The notes: a model not told the origin generated them from the letters alone. 64,000 bases of DNA from Boesenbergia rotunda (GCA_024364735.1 JAGFNQ010010088.1:186001-250000), one strand, 5' to 3'. Numbered from the stretch's first letter, positions 42,371-53,649 are shown. Numbers and translations are program-made.

Positions 42371-45300
42371 TTAAAGCAAAACAACGGTAGCACGTGAACA
42401 AACTCCAAGAAGACCACGCAATCTCACAAATGTGGCTAACTTGAGAGGCTTAGTCTGTATATCTGCAATTTGATCTTCACTTCGACAATAAACTAGTTTG
42501 ATCGTTCCATCATTATTGAGTTCTCTTAAAAAATAGTACTTCACATCGATATGTTTACTTCTGCCATGTAGCACAGGATTCTTAGAGAGTTTGATTGCTG
42601 AGTTGTTGTCACAAAAGACTGTAGTAGCTTCAATCTGTTTGAATTGAAGCTCTTCAAGAATTCTTCTCAACCAGATAGCTTGACAAGCACAAGCTGTTGC
42701 AGCAATAAATTCAGCTTCTGTAGTTGACAAAGAGACAATTGGTTGCTTCTTAGAAGACCATGATATAGCGCCTGTGCCCAACATAAATACATAACCTGAA
42801 GTGCTCTTTCTATCATCTTGATCCCCTGCATAATCGCTATCAGTAAACCCAAACAACTCTGATTTTTCACCTTTCTTGTAGAATAGCCCAAAATCTTTAG
42901 TTCCTTGTAAGTAGCGAAGGATTCTCTTGGCAGCTAACAAGTGTATTTCTGTTGGATTTTCCATGTATCTACTTATTAAACTCACAGGATACATTATGTC
43001 TGGCCTTGTTGCAGTTAAATACATCAAACTGCCGATAATTTGCTTGTAAATTGTATTGTCTACCTTCTTCCCTTCATGATCTTTGTTTAGCTTCATGCCA
43101 AACTCAGTTGGAGTGCTTGCAGGATTGCAGTCCTTCATCTGAAACCTATCCAAAATTTCTTGCACATACTTCTTTTGAGAAATAAAAATTCCATTAGTTG
43201 ATTGTACTACTTCGATGCCAAGGAAGTAATGCATCATACCAAGATCAGACATTTCAAATTCAACCATCATAGATTTCTTGAATTCCTGAAACAAGATATC
43301 ATCAGTTCCAGTAAATATAAGATCGTCAACATATAAGCAAACAATGAGTAGTTTCCCCTTATCTCCAACATTAATAAAGAGTGTGTGCTCATATGGGCAT
43401 TTGTGAAAGCCTTCTTTGAAGAAATAGGACTCAATGCGGCTATACCAAGCTCGTGGAGCTTGTTTTAATCCATAAAGAGCTTTTTTTAATCTATACACTT
43501 TATGCTCATTTCCGATCTTAATATGACCAAGGGGTTGTTCCACAAATACCTGTTCCTCCAAAGTTCCATGCAAGAATGCCGATTTGACATCTAGCTGGCA
43601 AATAGACCACGAGTTTTGCGCCGCTAATGCGATCACCAATCTGATTGTATCATGTTTTGCAACAGGAGCAAAAATTTCTGTATAATCGATCCCATATTCT
43701 TGCTTATATCCCTTAGCCACTAAACGCGCCTTATATTTATCAACATCGCCATTTTCTTTTAGCTTTGTTTTGAAGACCCATTTTACACCAATGGTTTTGT
43801 GCCCTTTTGGAAGATCAGTCAATTCCCAAGTATCGTTTCTTTCAATAGCTTCAATTTCATCATCCATCGCCTTACGCCATTTTGCATCTTTGACAGCACT
43901 TTCAAAGGTTGTAGGATCATAATCTGAAAATAAAGCAAAATGAGTTATTGGATCTTCAATTTCTGTTACCTCATAGTCTTCCATCCATGCAGGCCTTCTT
44001 CGAATCCGACGAAGAGATTGAGCTGCTGTATCAGCAGCTTCTGTTACTATTGGCGAAATTTCAGCAGCTGTTGGACTAGCTTCTGATGAATTTTCAATCA
44101 TAGAGACTACTGATGTTGGCTCTCTTTCAGAATCATTGTCAAAAACAACTTGAGTAGGTTGCTGCTTATTCCAATCCCAATTATTTTCTTCATCGAAGAC
44201 AACATCTCGACTGATCACAATCTTCTTGGTTTCTGGATTAAATAATTTATATGCTTTAGATACTTCACTAACACCGAGAAAGACACACTTTTCCCCCTTA
44301 TCATCAAGTTTCTTCCTTTTCTCATCCGGGATATGTGCATAAGCAATGCAGCCAAAAATTTTAAAATAATCTACAGCTGGTTTCCTTCCACTCCAAGCTT
44401 CCTCTGGTGTCATATTTTGAATAGCAAGTGTAGGACTTCTGTTCAAGATGTGAATACTCCAATTCACGGCTTCGGGCCAAAAAGTTTTTGGAATTCTTCC
44501 TTTTGTTAATAAGCTTCTCACCATATTGAGGATGGTTCTATTTTTTCTCTCTGATACACCATTTTGTTGGGGTGTATAAGCAGCTGTCAGCTCTCTTCGA
44601 ATACCATGAACTTCACAAAATTCTTCAAATTTGGTTGAGCAGTATTCTCCACCACGGTCTGTTCGGAGGGTCTTAATGGTATTTCCTGTTTCATTTTCTA
44701 CACGAGACTTGAAGTTTTGGAATGCACATAATGCTTCTGATTTTTCTTGTAAAAAATAAACCCAAATTTTTCGAGTATAATCATCAATGAAAGTAATTAA
44801 ATATCTTTTACCTCCATTAGAGCATGGTGTTATCGGACCGCATATGTCGGAATGAATTAGCTCCAAAACATCTTTTGCTCGCCATGACTTCCCCTGAGGA
44901 AATTGAGAACGATGTTGTTTGCCAACAACACATTCTTCACAAATTTGAGAAGGAATACTAATCTGAGGAAGACCAATCACCATATTTTTTTGCTGGAGGA
45001 TCTTCAATCCATTAAAACTCAAGTGGCCATAACGAAAATGCCACAACCAAGAAGGGTCTCTTACTTCAGCTGCCAAACAAGATTGCACACTTGTAATCTT
45101 CAATGGGAACAACCTGTTTGAGCTCATTTGCACAACAGCAATGACTCCTCTGGTGGGATCATAAATCTCGCAAACACCCTTGTGAATAGTGATTACATAA
45201 CCTTTATCTTGTAATTGACCCGCACTTAACAGATTACTCTTCAAGTCAGGAACATAAAGAACATTAGAAATTGTTTCTACAGAACCATTCTTGGTTCTTA

Positions 45301-46357
45301 TCTCTATACTACCTTTGCCCATCACTTTCACAGTCGAAGAATCACCAAAACTTACTGTAGAATGAAAATCTTCATTTAAGTAAGAAAAAGAAGACTTACT
45401 TCCACACATATGGTTGCTGCAGCCTGTATCTATATACCAAACGCCAGACTCCGATTCTTGATTAGCTTGAACAACCATTAGCAAAGTTTCCACTTCTTGA
45501 TTTTCTGCAAAATTCAATTGTGCTTCCTTGTCTTTGTCTTCAGGTAGCTTAGTATAACATTCCGAACGATAATGTCCAAATTTATGACATCTAAAACATT
45601 CTACATTTGACTTGTCAAAATATCTGCCGTCATTTCTATTGCCTCGATCTCCCCTTCCTCTACCTCTACCTCTACCCCTTCCTCTAGAGTTTGAGAAATG
45701 GTTAGAGATAGAAGCTTTTAAGGCTTGCTCTTCTAAAGTTGAACTTCGGTTCATCTTCTGTTCATGGACCAACAAGGAGCTCTGCAATTCATCAAGAGAA
45801 AAAACATCTATGTCTTTAGATTCTTCAATAGAGCATACAACATAATCAAATTTTGGTGTCAGGGAACGCAATATCTTCTCCACAATGGTGACATCTCTCA
45901 TCTTCTCACCATGAAATCGCATTTTGTTACTGATCTCCATAGTCCTAGCATAGTAACTGGTGACAGATTCCCCATCTATCATTTGTAGAGTCTCAAAATC
46001 TCTTCTCAAAGCTTGAAGCTGTGCACGCTTCACTCTAGCAGAGCCTTGATATTTTTTCTTCATGGAATCCCAAATATCTTTGGAAGTTTCTTTGTTAAGA
46101 ATTGTTTCCAAGATGGGACGATCAATTGCTTGAAAAAGGTATTTTTTTGCCTTCAAGTCTTTGAGCTTTCTCCCTTCCAATTCTGTTTTTTGGACATCAG
46201 TCAAGGTTGCATCTTCAGATGGTGCTTGGATTCCAAATTCAACGATTTGCCAATATTCTTTTGATCGTAGAAAATTCTCCATTAGCATACTCCAATGGTC
46301 ATAATGACCATCAAAACGTGGAATCGCAGGTTGCACAAAATTATTTTCAGATGCCAT
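42371..46357 (-). CDS. Ty1/copia Gag-Pol polyprotein, intact
   Basis: 1328 aa from the Met of MASENNFVQPAIPRFDG; the frame stays open upstream into the LTR, but this Met is the usual copia gag start. Order: UBN2-type gag (residues 10-230), an Arg/Gly-rich stretch, CCHC knuckle CFRCHKFGHYRSEC (about 253), protease WYIDTGCSNHM (about 305), GAG-pre-integrase with HxxxH and CEECVVGK, integrase core (SDICGP, FIDDYTRKIW, LRTDRGGEY, PQQNGVSERKN), RT (KWVFKTKLKENGDVDKYKAR, LDVKSAFLHG, catalytic LYVDDLIFTG near 1010) and RNase H (SDYAGDQDDRKSTSGY, STTEAEFIAA, KHIDVKYYF). The integrase-before-RT order defines copia. All catalytic motifs are present and there is no stop or frameshift, so the element may be able to move. 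The last codons overlap the region just before the 3' LTR. Confidence 0.95.
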   Translation of the reverse strand: MASENNFVQPAIPRFDGHYDHWSMLMENFLRSKEYWQIVEFGIQAPSEDATLTDVQKTELEGRKLKDLKAKKYLFQAIDRPILETILNKETSKDIWDSMKKKYQGSARVKRAQLQALRRDFETLQMIDGESVTSYYARTMEISNKMRFHGEKMRDVTIVEKILRSLTPKFDYVVCSIEESKDIDVFSLDELQSSLLVHEQKMNRSSTLEEQALKASISNHFSNSRGRGRGRGRGRGDRGNRNDGRYFDKSNVECFRCHKFGHYRSECYTKLPEDKDKEAQLNFAENQEVETLLMVVQANQESESGVWYIDTGCSNHMCGSKSSFSYLNEDFHSTVSFGDSSTVKVMGKGSIEIRTKNGSVETISNVLYVPDLKSNLLSAGQLQDKGYVITIHKGVCEIYDPTRGVIAVVQMSSNRLFPLKITSVQSCLAAEVRDPSWLWHFRYGHLSFNGLKILQQKNMVIGLPQISIPSQICEECVVGKQHRSQFPQGKSWRAKDVLELIHSDICGPITPCSNGGKRYLITFIDDYTRKIWVYFLQEKSEALCAFQNFKSRVENETGNTIKTLRTDRGGEYCSTKFEEFCEVHGIRRELTAAYTPQQNGVSERKNRTILNMVRSLLTKGRIPKTFWPEAVNWSIHILNRSPTLAIQNMTPEEAWSGRKPAVDYFKIFGCIAYAHIPDEKRKKLDDKGEKCVFLGVSEVSKAYKLFNPETKKIVISRDVVFDEENNWDWNKQQPTQVVFDNDSEREPTSVVSMIENSSEASPTAAEISPIVTEAADTAAQSLRRIRRRPAWMEDYEVTEIEDPITHFALFSDYDPTTFESAVKDAKWRKAMDDEIEAIERNDTWELTDLPKGHKTIGVKWVFKTKLKENGDVDKYKARLVAKGYKQEYGIDYTEIFAPVAKHDTIRLVIALAAQNSWSICQLDVKSAFLHGTLEEQVFVEQPLGHIKIGNEHKVYRLKKALYGLKQAPRAWYSRIESYFFKEGFHKCPYEHTLFINVGDKGKLLIVCLYVDDLIFTGTDDILFQEFKKSMMVEFEMSDLGMMHYFLGIEVVQSTNGIFISQKKYVQEILDRFQMKDCNPASTPTEFGMKLNKDHEGKKVDNTIYKQIIGSLMYLTATRPDIMYPVSLISRYMENPTEIHLLAAKRILRYLQGTKDFGLFYKKGEKSELFGFTDSDYAGDQDDRKSTSGYVFMLGTGAISWSSKKQPIVSLSTTEAEFIAATACACQAIWLRRILEELQFKQIEATTVFCDNNSAIKLSKNPVLHGRSKHIDVKYYFLRELNNDGTIKLVYCRSEDQIADIQTKPLKLATFVRLRGLLGVCSRATVVLL

Positions 46358-46402
46358 TGAGTCTTGCTGCTGCAAGATGGAAACTGCTGCCTTCTTGAAC
46401 TT

Positions 46403-46415
46403 GGCTCTGATACCA
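46403..46415 (-). other. Primer binding site of the copia element
   Basis: Minus strand TGGTATCAGAGCC, one base after the 5' LTR. Confidence 0.92.
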
Positions 46416-46416
46416 C

Positions 46417-46660
46417 TGTTGCCGTGACAAGAGAAATAAAAGAAGCTTGAGAAGGAAATATATGCTACGGGGACAAGAGAGAACACAAAAGCCTTTTTAA
46501 TTGATGATTAATGAAAAGGAACATAGCCTATTTATAGGCTTTTACAGCTGAATAATTCAACCATTATCTCCTAAAACTACTCAATAGGCAAAAGAATAGG
46601 CAAAAGACTAGGACAAACCAAAGACTCTGACTATTGACCAAAACCTCCAAAGAGATAAAT
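46417..46660 (-). repeat. 5' LTR of the copia element (main part)
   Basis: 244 bp identical to the 3' LTR except for one G/T difference (ctcgga versus ctctga). The last 7 bp (CTTATCA) lie at 49421-49427, beyond the inserted solo LTR. Confidence 0.9.
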
Positions 46661-49415
46661 TGTAAAATACCTGAGTTTAAAAAGGGGTTAGATGCAAAAA
46701 TTGCTATGGAGGAGGGTGTAAATGGCGAGTTTGGAAGAAGAGGGGCTTATTTGAAAATTTGCCAAAAACCCAATTAATTTCCTATTCCTTTTTATTCCAC
46801 GCAATTAAAGCCCCAAGCTGTGTTTCCTTCTTCCACGCGATCGGCTGTTTCCTTCTTCTTCCACGCGATCGGTCGTTTCCTTTTTCTTCCACGCGATCGA
46901 CGGATTTCCGCGCCTCGCCTCTTGCCTCCTTGACACTCGGTTTTCTTCTCTTCCTCCTCGGTCGTGTGAAGGTGGTCTCTTCTCTCTGCGCGAACGGGAC
47001 AAGGGAGAAACCGCAACCTCTTCTCCCTCCCTCCACACTGAGTTCCGTCGGCCGGCGGTGAGATCCTAGTCGAGCGAAGCTTTTGCTTCTGAGCACGCTA
47101 TCGCCAAAGATACGGGAAGGTGAGTCGTATGATCTAAACCCTAGATCCGATTGTAGAGTTCCAATCTTATAACAGATCACGATTTGGGATTTTGGTCTGA
47201 GGCCGGTTCTTGGGATCTAGGGCACGGCAAATTGGGCGAAGCCTCCTTTCGAGCCAGCTGAGCAGAGGGTTGCGCGGATCTGAGGTAAACCCTAGTTTTT
47301 GGTGGTGAATTCCGAATTTGTTGATCTAGGTTGAGCAAGGACTTTTGGATTTCGATTTCTTCTGATCATGTTGTTCTCTTACGATCTGATTGGGGGATTT
47401 AGAGGTAAATTTTGTTGTCGGTTTTGTAGGGATCAGAATTATTCTCGGATGGTATTGGATGGGTTCTGGTCTTGTGTAGGAATCTGATTTGGGTTGATGT
47501 TGTTCTTGATTCACTTATGTGTAGGTGTTCCAATGATTTGGTTGAGAGGTTTCGGTTCAGGATGCTGGTATCCAATCTTGGTCGTGATAAGATTCTGGGT
47601 GGTCAGGTTGGCTTCGATTGCTCTGTTGATCAGTGAGGGTTGCTCTGTATAGAGTTGGTGGTGTCCAAGTCTCTGTGTGAGTTGGATTATTTGTGATCAG
47701 TTGTGCCTGATCGGAGGTGGTAATGGTTCAGGTGTTGTGTTAGGGCTTTGGCTAGGCATCTGCGGGTTGATGTTGGTTTTGATTTCTAGCTCTCAGAACA
47801 TTAGATTTCAATTTGGTTCATCTAGTTGGGTTAGGCTATTTGGTAATTATAAATAGAAGGGGATAACTTAGCTGATTGTGTATTGTAAATTAGCTAAGTT
47901 GAATTTGTTTGATGCAGGACACTGATTCGTTGTGGATATTATTTCTGACGGGGTTTCTCTTCGCACACGAGCACCTACATTGGAGGCGGGTATCTCTGAC
48001 TCTTCTTTTAGAATTGTCACAGATATATATATATTTGATAGGCTTGTGTAGCAATAAAGTAATAGAATGGTGGCATGACTATTATATTTGTTTTGTCGAT
48101 GCGGGTTGTGCCACAACTGATATGTGATACCTATACCTGTAGGATTTAGGATATGGTGCATGTTCCACGATCCTTGCATATCATGTTGATATAGGTGGAC
48201 TAGATAGTGGATGTTATTTGACCGTTGTTATGCATCGTACTGCACTGTGCATCACTGTCGAGCAGGGGCCCCTTTTTGGGTGAGCTAGGTCGACAGTCAT
48301 ACTGACCTACCCATACGGCCACTCATGGGTTAGTGGTTGACGGAGTATTGGGTAGTGTGCTCTGTGCTGCACCGCTCATGCACTCATGGGTTAGTGAATC
48401 AGAGCGTGGTAGCAGGCAGATGTCCCTCCTTGCGTTGTCCAGATATCAGGAGATGAGAGGGAGATATCTCTCCCCCATTATATACATGGGGTAGGGGTAA
48501 CACTCAGACAGAGATGTCCTCCACAGATGGCCTTAGGCTGATGGATTACCTCGCTAGGATAGGCCATGGAGTAGGGGTGTTACATCGGCAGCATCCCGTC
48601 TACTCGATCGCTCAGGAGTAGTGATGGCAGAGTATGGACGGCAGTCACAGCCCTACGTCGGAGGGTGGCCTCCGCTCAGCTTCCTCCCGTACATAGGTGA
48701 CGATGTCTGACCGACGGCAGGGGTGACCAAACCATGTCATTGCACTTTGTTTATTTTGCCCTTACTTGTGCTTGTATTTATTTGATGCTGTATATGTTTG
48801 ACATGCGCTTACAGGAGACCCTTATGTCTGGTCTTGGCGATTCTACTACTTTGGTATGGTAGTTATTATTATGCTCTTGCAGTTGTTCTTATTCCTGCCT
48901 ATGCACGTGTTATTTCGGTAGACTATTACTCTGTTGCTATCTTAGAATATCTTGTATATATATATGATGAGATATTCGCTGAGTTTTATTACTCATACTG
49001 CTAGCTCCTTATTTTTATTTCAGGATGATTGACTGGAACGTGCCCGACAGCCTGTCCCAGGTCGCGTACTTGTCGAGATGTCTTCGGGATTTATCGTCTA
49101 GTGTATCGCTAGTATTTTCTATTATTTCCTTCCGTTGTTGCTCTTGTTGGATTTAGTCATACTATACGGCAGTATAGTTGTACGTTTGTGAGACCTTTAT
49201 GCTTTGTGTTTTGTCGTAAGTCGGACCGGTCCGCAGTCAGGTATGGTTTACCCGGTTTTTATATTATATTCTGTCTTGTTTTGAGGCCTGAGGCCATTTT
49301 AACTACGTGGTTGTGTTTTATGTGGTATGTATATGTGTGAATTGTCTGCCAGACAGGGGAGGTGTTATCCGATTTTCTATTGGATCAGCGGCTCCTGGGG
49401 TCTCGGGGCGTGACA
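46661..49415 (-). mobile_element. Gypsy-type solo LTR nested in the copia LTR
   Basis: 2755 bp running TGTAAAATACC to GGGGCGTGACA on the plus strand (TGTCACGCCCCG...TTTTACA on the minus strand), flanked by exact TAAAT duplications at 46656-46660 and 49416-49420. The ends are typical of long LTRs of plant chromovirus-type gypsy elements. There is no internal region, PBS or polypurine tract, so it is a solo LTR left by recombination. ORFs in it (46759-47180 and others) are not genes. A related LTR is at 53960-55779. Confidence 0.88.
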
Positions 49416-50179
49416 TAAATCTTATCACAAATCACATTCATCTGCCAAGAAGTTTATAGATGTGGAGAACAGGTTTTTGCATTGTTTAGAACTTCTCCGA
49501 GTGGACCAGCCATGGTAGACTCACAGGGAATCGACATCAGACCTTTATGATATTGGCTTACTTGCCTTTGTACACCTACTTTTCGCACCATATTTGCATT
49601 ACTTTCCTGTAATGAAAAACTTGTATGCTCCTTGCTGATTGGAGAGGCGGGTACCGAATTGGAGGAAGACATAGGTGTTGAAATAGAGAGTTGGATTCTA
49701 TCGGATCTCAACAATTCATCATTGATTTTGAATTGTTCTTGTAATACTGGAAATAAGTTACTGCTATTCCTTGAGTTCAAAGAACAAAGCAAAGAGAGCC
49801 ATTCAGAGTCCTGTGTGCATTCATTAGCTTTACTATTGTTCATTTTTATCCTACAAAGGAATGAACAAGAAAATGAGGGAAAGAAAAATGTATTCCAAGG
49901 CACATCTGGAAGAACATGGGGGATCTCAAAATAGTTGATAGAAACTTAGAATGCATAAATGAAAACTAGAAATCTGAGAAAATTATAGAAAACAATTCTG
50001 CCATAGAATTTTAGTGGTTTAACACTGAACCTAATTCTTGGCAAGACCAATTTTTTTTAACCTGATATATGAGCCGGTTAAATGAGCTCAGATAAGAATA
50101 GCAGAAAAGAAAAAAAAAAAAAAGACTATAAACAAATCAATGGGATTGAGTGGCAATTGGTTTCCTCTCTTTTTAACCA

Positions 50180-50443
50180 ATTATTGGTGGGGTTTCATCG
50201 GTTCTTGAAATTTCTGATGTTGTGCTCCGGGGAATTATCCATCGACGAATTAGGGATCGCCCACCTTACGGGCAACCGTGGAGTAGGAGTTATATCTCCG
50301 AACCACGTATATCGGTGAGTTCTTCCTTGTTTAGTTTAGTTTTAGTTTATTCCGCTTGCGCACTAACGGTTGTAGGAAGAAGAAATCGAGAAAGTTGCTA
50401 TTCACCCCCCTCCCTTCTAGCAAGGCGTACACGGTCTAACACT
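50180..50443 (+). repeat. LTR-like fragment in the GRF pseudogene intron
   Basis: Contains CTATTCACCCCCC, a text found at LTR ends of plant copia elements and, inverted, in the gag-only element LTR at 3010. ATGAGCTCA occurs at both sides (about 50077 and 50445), a possible target duplication. An A run lies at 50105-50123. Identity uncertain. Confidence 0.4.
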
Positions 50444-50946
50444 AATGAGCTCATTTCTGATCTCAAGCATTAGACCTAACAAGAAAAGTTAAGCACCATA
50501 AAAAAACCGGGCAAGAACCAGACTAGACTCGCCTAGTAAGTTAAGCACGAACCTTGGGCATATAGGCATGACCTGCGGTCTCCTATGGCTAATTACCAAT
50601 TTTTATGAATCTTGAACATAAATCATCAAAAACATTCCTAACGAGAAAAGTTATAATGATGTTTCCTCAGCTCATTAGCTTAGATGGCATCTTCCAGCTT
50701 GATAAAATCATCAATACCATCAAGAAATTAAAACAATGCAGATTTTAAGACAATATTAGTACCAAATGAAACCATAAGTGAGAGTTACCTATCCAATTGT
50801 GAAGGGCAGCAATCAGTTGTCTGCAAATATTCAGTCTGATGCAGTGAATTGGTGAGGCTGCCAGAAATTTAGCCACCAGACACAATGACCACAGATTTTG
50901 TATGTGCTGTGGCAGGAATGATTTTTACAGCATGGTCGATACAGCC

Positions 50947-50967
50947 TTCCACATGCTTTCTTGAACT
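50947..50967 (-). promoter_or_regulatory. miR396 target site retained in the GRF pseudogene
   Basis: The minus strand reads AGTTCAAGAAAGCATGTGGA followed by A. It pairs with miR396 (UUCCACAGCUUUCUUGAACU) along its length with the single-base bulge that GRF sites normally have. It lies in the WRC region at the codons for FKKACGK/SRKHVE, the conserved place. Confidence 0.8.
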
Positions 50968-51394
50968 ATGGCGGCTCCGATTCATGTGCCTTTCACAGTA
51001 CTTCAGGTCAGCAACAGCATCCCCAGAGCATCGCAAGGCTCTAGATCCTCATTTCCTGCTTGCCGCCATCCTACTGCAGAAGTTGTGAAACTATGCTAAA
51101 TAAACACACTATACCTATCACCATTTCAGTTGATCATACTGCAGAATGGAAATATTCATAAACCAGATGCACTTGCACTTGCTATGAAGTAGCACAGGAT
51201 TAAGAATAAAATGTGGGGTTGCAATTGAGAGTAATAGCTTTACTATCTAACAAGATATGAAAAAAGAATGACTATTACACTAAAAAGAAAAAGCATTTCA
51301 ACTTTACTTTCTACCAAGTGACTAAAATGTAATTCCATTATCACGATACAAAAGGACACTTTACTTCAATCAAACGAAAGGGGCACTTAATTTC

Positions 51395-52309
51395 TGTTGG
51401 ATTCCGACTTGTATCTCCTCGGTATTTGACTTAGTCGATTTACGACCGTCAGATCTTCCGGGAGGTTGCTTTCGGAGGAAGCAAACTGATTGGTTTACAT
51501 CGAGGCTAGTGTTCGACACTATCTCCGTAAAACGATATTGCTCTGCTACTCGTCTCGGAATAGTAGCACTTCAAATTCCGAGACCGACGAACCTTTCCGT
51601 AGGCTTTTTGGACTCTTGATGCATAAGATGGATGAGTGCAAATGCTTTTAGATTGCAATGCTTGAATGAATGAAATGATCAAGTGGAGGGATCTATATAT
51701 ATTGAGTGAAGAGGTAAATACCCTTTGGTTCGGACAGATTTGAGCAGTTCATAACGAAAGGGTATAATCCTTTAAAGGTCTTTTAATCTCGTCCCTTGAT
51801 CTGAAGAGTTATAACTCTTCAGATCCAATCTTGATTTCAGCCGCCAGATTAGAACATTTAATCCGACGCCTCAGATCCATCCTCCCTCTTCACAGTCAGA
51901 TTCGAATCCGACACCTCAGATCCATCCTCCCATCTTGATCTCAGCCGCCAACAAAGCGCCCATTGCGAGCGTGGCGGGTGGCGGGTGGCGGGCTCGCAAG
52001 TGCGAGCACCTGCTCGGCCAAGGGTAGAGACCTCCTTGTTTTTGTATTAACAACATTAGCACATGAACACACATAAGGAAACACTGGCTCTCGCCGGTTA
52101 GCAATGTGGGACTAAAAGCCTCATCTTTTTCCTTAATGTTCATTTGAGCGTATCTTGAACAATTAATTTCTCATTCACCCTTAATCGGTTTTGAGCAAAT
52201 AAATAGTCCAGATTTATCTACGCGAAACATAGATTTCGATTTTGAAGTCAAACTTGACTTTCAACGATCGATGACATCAAAATTTTGCTTTGCAAAATCG
52301 TATCCAACA
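51395..52309 (-). mobile_element. Solo LTR in the GRF pseudogene intron
   Basis: 915 bp, TGTTGGATTCC...CGTATCCAACA, with 8-bp inverted ends TGTTGGAT/ATCCAACA and exact target duplication ATTTC at 51390-51394 and 52310-52314. The minus strand has TATATATAGATCCCTCC near its middle, which suggests minus orientation. No internal sequence is present. Confidence 0.82.
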
Positions 52310-53101
52310 ATTTCTACTTGACAAATCAGAAGAAGAAGTAAGCATCTTCAATCAAGCAACAAGATACAAAAGACTTGTGAAAATTGCTTCCTTGCTTTTG
52401 CCGTGAGAAGGGAAGTTTTACATGTATTTGAGCTAAAATATCCATCTGAAAATGGAGGGAACCCAAAATCTCTGCTTAATGAGATGAGCAGATTTGGTGG
52501 AATTGCCATATTTGCAACCATGTATTTATAGATCAAGGTCTGGCGTCCGAGCTCCAGCCACTGAGATGGAGTGAAAGGTCCACTTGCCCTAGACAAAACT
52601 CCATGCTCGTTCTCAAGAAACCCCCCTGTATACATACCTGAGAAGAAAAAAAAGGTAGGTGAGGAAAAGACAAGCCTGAGCTTGAACATCCTGAAGATGC
52701 CACAGAGGAAATGCAAAAGAGAACAGAGGGAAAAATGTAGTATAGGAAATGAACAAAGCACAAAGAGGCCACAGAACCATCAGAGGATCTTGAAGAAGGA
52801 TAGAACTTACAACATGCATCACTTGTCTGCAACATTCAAGGAAGAACACAAGCGCTAATATACAATTTATTCCCCCTTCCTTGTTCTTTATTTCATTATA
52901 CGAAAGAGAGAATCTATCTACCAAATTCCAGAACATTGAATGGTAGTCTCAACCAGAGAGGACAAAGGGGGAAAAACCTACTTTTTCTTGCAAGAGAAGA
53001 ATCAAAGTTATATGAAAAGATTATTCGTGGATTCAGTACTCCAATTAAGAGCCCGTTTACAAGACAGCCATTGTCTTGCGCGAAACATACGTCGAACCCT
53101 A

Positions 53102-53327
53102 TTCAAAAGGCGAAACGTTCGCCCCCAGCGCCTCCGCCAGCCCGCCCCAGGACTAACACGGAGGAGGTAAATCACGGTTATCACTGGTGTGGTGAGGCGC
53201 CTGGGGTCGAGAGAATTTAATGCCAGCAGACCAGGATTTTATCCCTGTGCGCAATTGGTGACCATCGACCCTGAGACCTCCGATTCAAGCAGCAGACGTC
53301 TTACCATCCGATCCAGCCCGTGAGGGC
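53102..53327 (-). mobile_element. tRNA-derived SINE, copy 3
   Basis: Same family as 16452-16931. Flanked by an exact 18-bp target duplication AACATACGTCGAACCCTA at 53084-53101 and 53328-53345, which proves the ends. It is in minus orientation. Confidence 0.88.
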
Positions 53328-53433
53328 AACATACGTCGAACCCTAGCTCCCTGAAACAAGCGTGAAATTACCTATTATAGCAGCATGCTTAATGCCAGTC
53401 ACCTCCTGCATTCCTCATACGAGAGGGTGTTGG

Positions 53434-53649
53434 TCCCCACGGGCTGGATCGGATGATAAAGCGTCTGCTGTTTGAAACGGAGGTCATGAGTTCGAGGATC
53501 GTCAGTTGCACATAGGGATAAAATCCTGGTCTGCTGGCTTTAATCCCCTCGACCCCAAGCGCCTGACCACACCAGTGATAACAGTGATTTATCTCCCTCT
53601 GAATTCCTATGGGCCTAGGCCAGGGGGCCGCTAGGGTGATGGTTCCACC
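53434..53649 (+). mobile_element. tRNA-derived SINE, copy 4 (diverged)
   Basis: Opposite orientation to copy 3. It begins near GGGCTGGATCGGATGATAAAG and has a B-box-like GAGTTCGAGGATC. The 3' half is diverged (cctaggccagggggccgc). The 10-bp target duplication AGGGTGTTGG is at 53424-53433 and 53650-53659. Confidence 0.75.

Larger units (their letters stand above)
42087..49427 (-). mobile_element. Young Ty1/copia retrotransposon with a solo LTR nested in its 5' LTR
   Basis: Minus-oriented element with LTRs TGTTGCCG...TCA, target duplication CAAAT at 42082-42086 and 49428-49432, an initiator-Met PBS and an intact polyprotein. The right (5') LTR is split: 46417-46660, then a foreign 2755-bp LTR with its own TAAAT duplication, then the last 7 bp at 49421-49427. 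Without the insert the element is about 4.6 kb. The two LTRs differ at only two positions that I can find over 251 bp, so it inserted recently. It lies about 25 bp beyond the last readable codon of the GRF pseudogene. Confidence 0.92.
49454..52581 (-). pseudogene. GRF: Growth-regulating factor (GRF) pseudogene
   Basis: Three parts of a GRF transcription factor lie in order on the minus strand. 52581-52477 is a well-kept QLQ domain (GPFTPSQWLELGRQTLIYKY then MVANMAIPPNLL), the part that binds GIF coactivators. 51078-50869 is a damaged WRC domain: the start CRRTDGKKW-type region is scrambled and contains a TGA, but LRCSGDAVADLKYCERHMNR and SSRKHVEG remain. 49903-49454 is a Ser-rich C-terminal exon with QLSISTPMSSSNS and GPLGEVLNN, as in GRF tails. 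The stop in WRC and lost zinc-binding start mean no normal DNA-binding protein can be made. A solo LTR sits in the first intron and the copia element lies just beyond the 3' end. GRFs promote cell proliferation in leaves and are repressed by miR396. Confidence 0.8.

Noticed and set aside
46759..47180. Overlapping ORFs of 74-132 aa on both strands
   Set aside because: Inside the solo LTR, low complexity, no domain.
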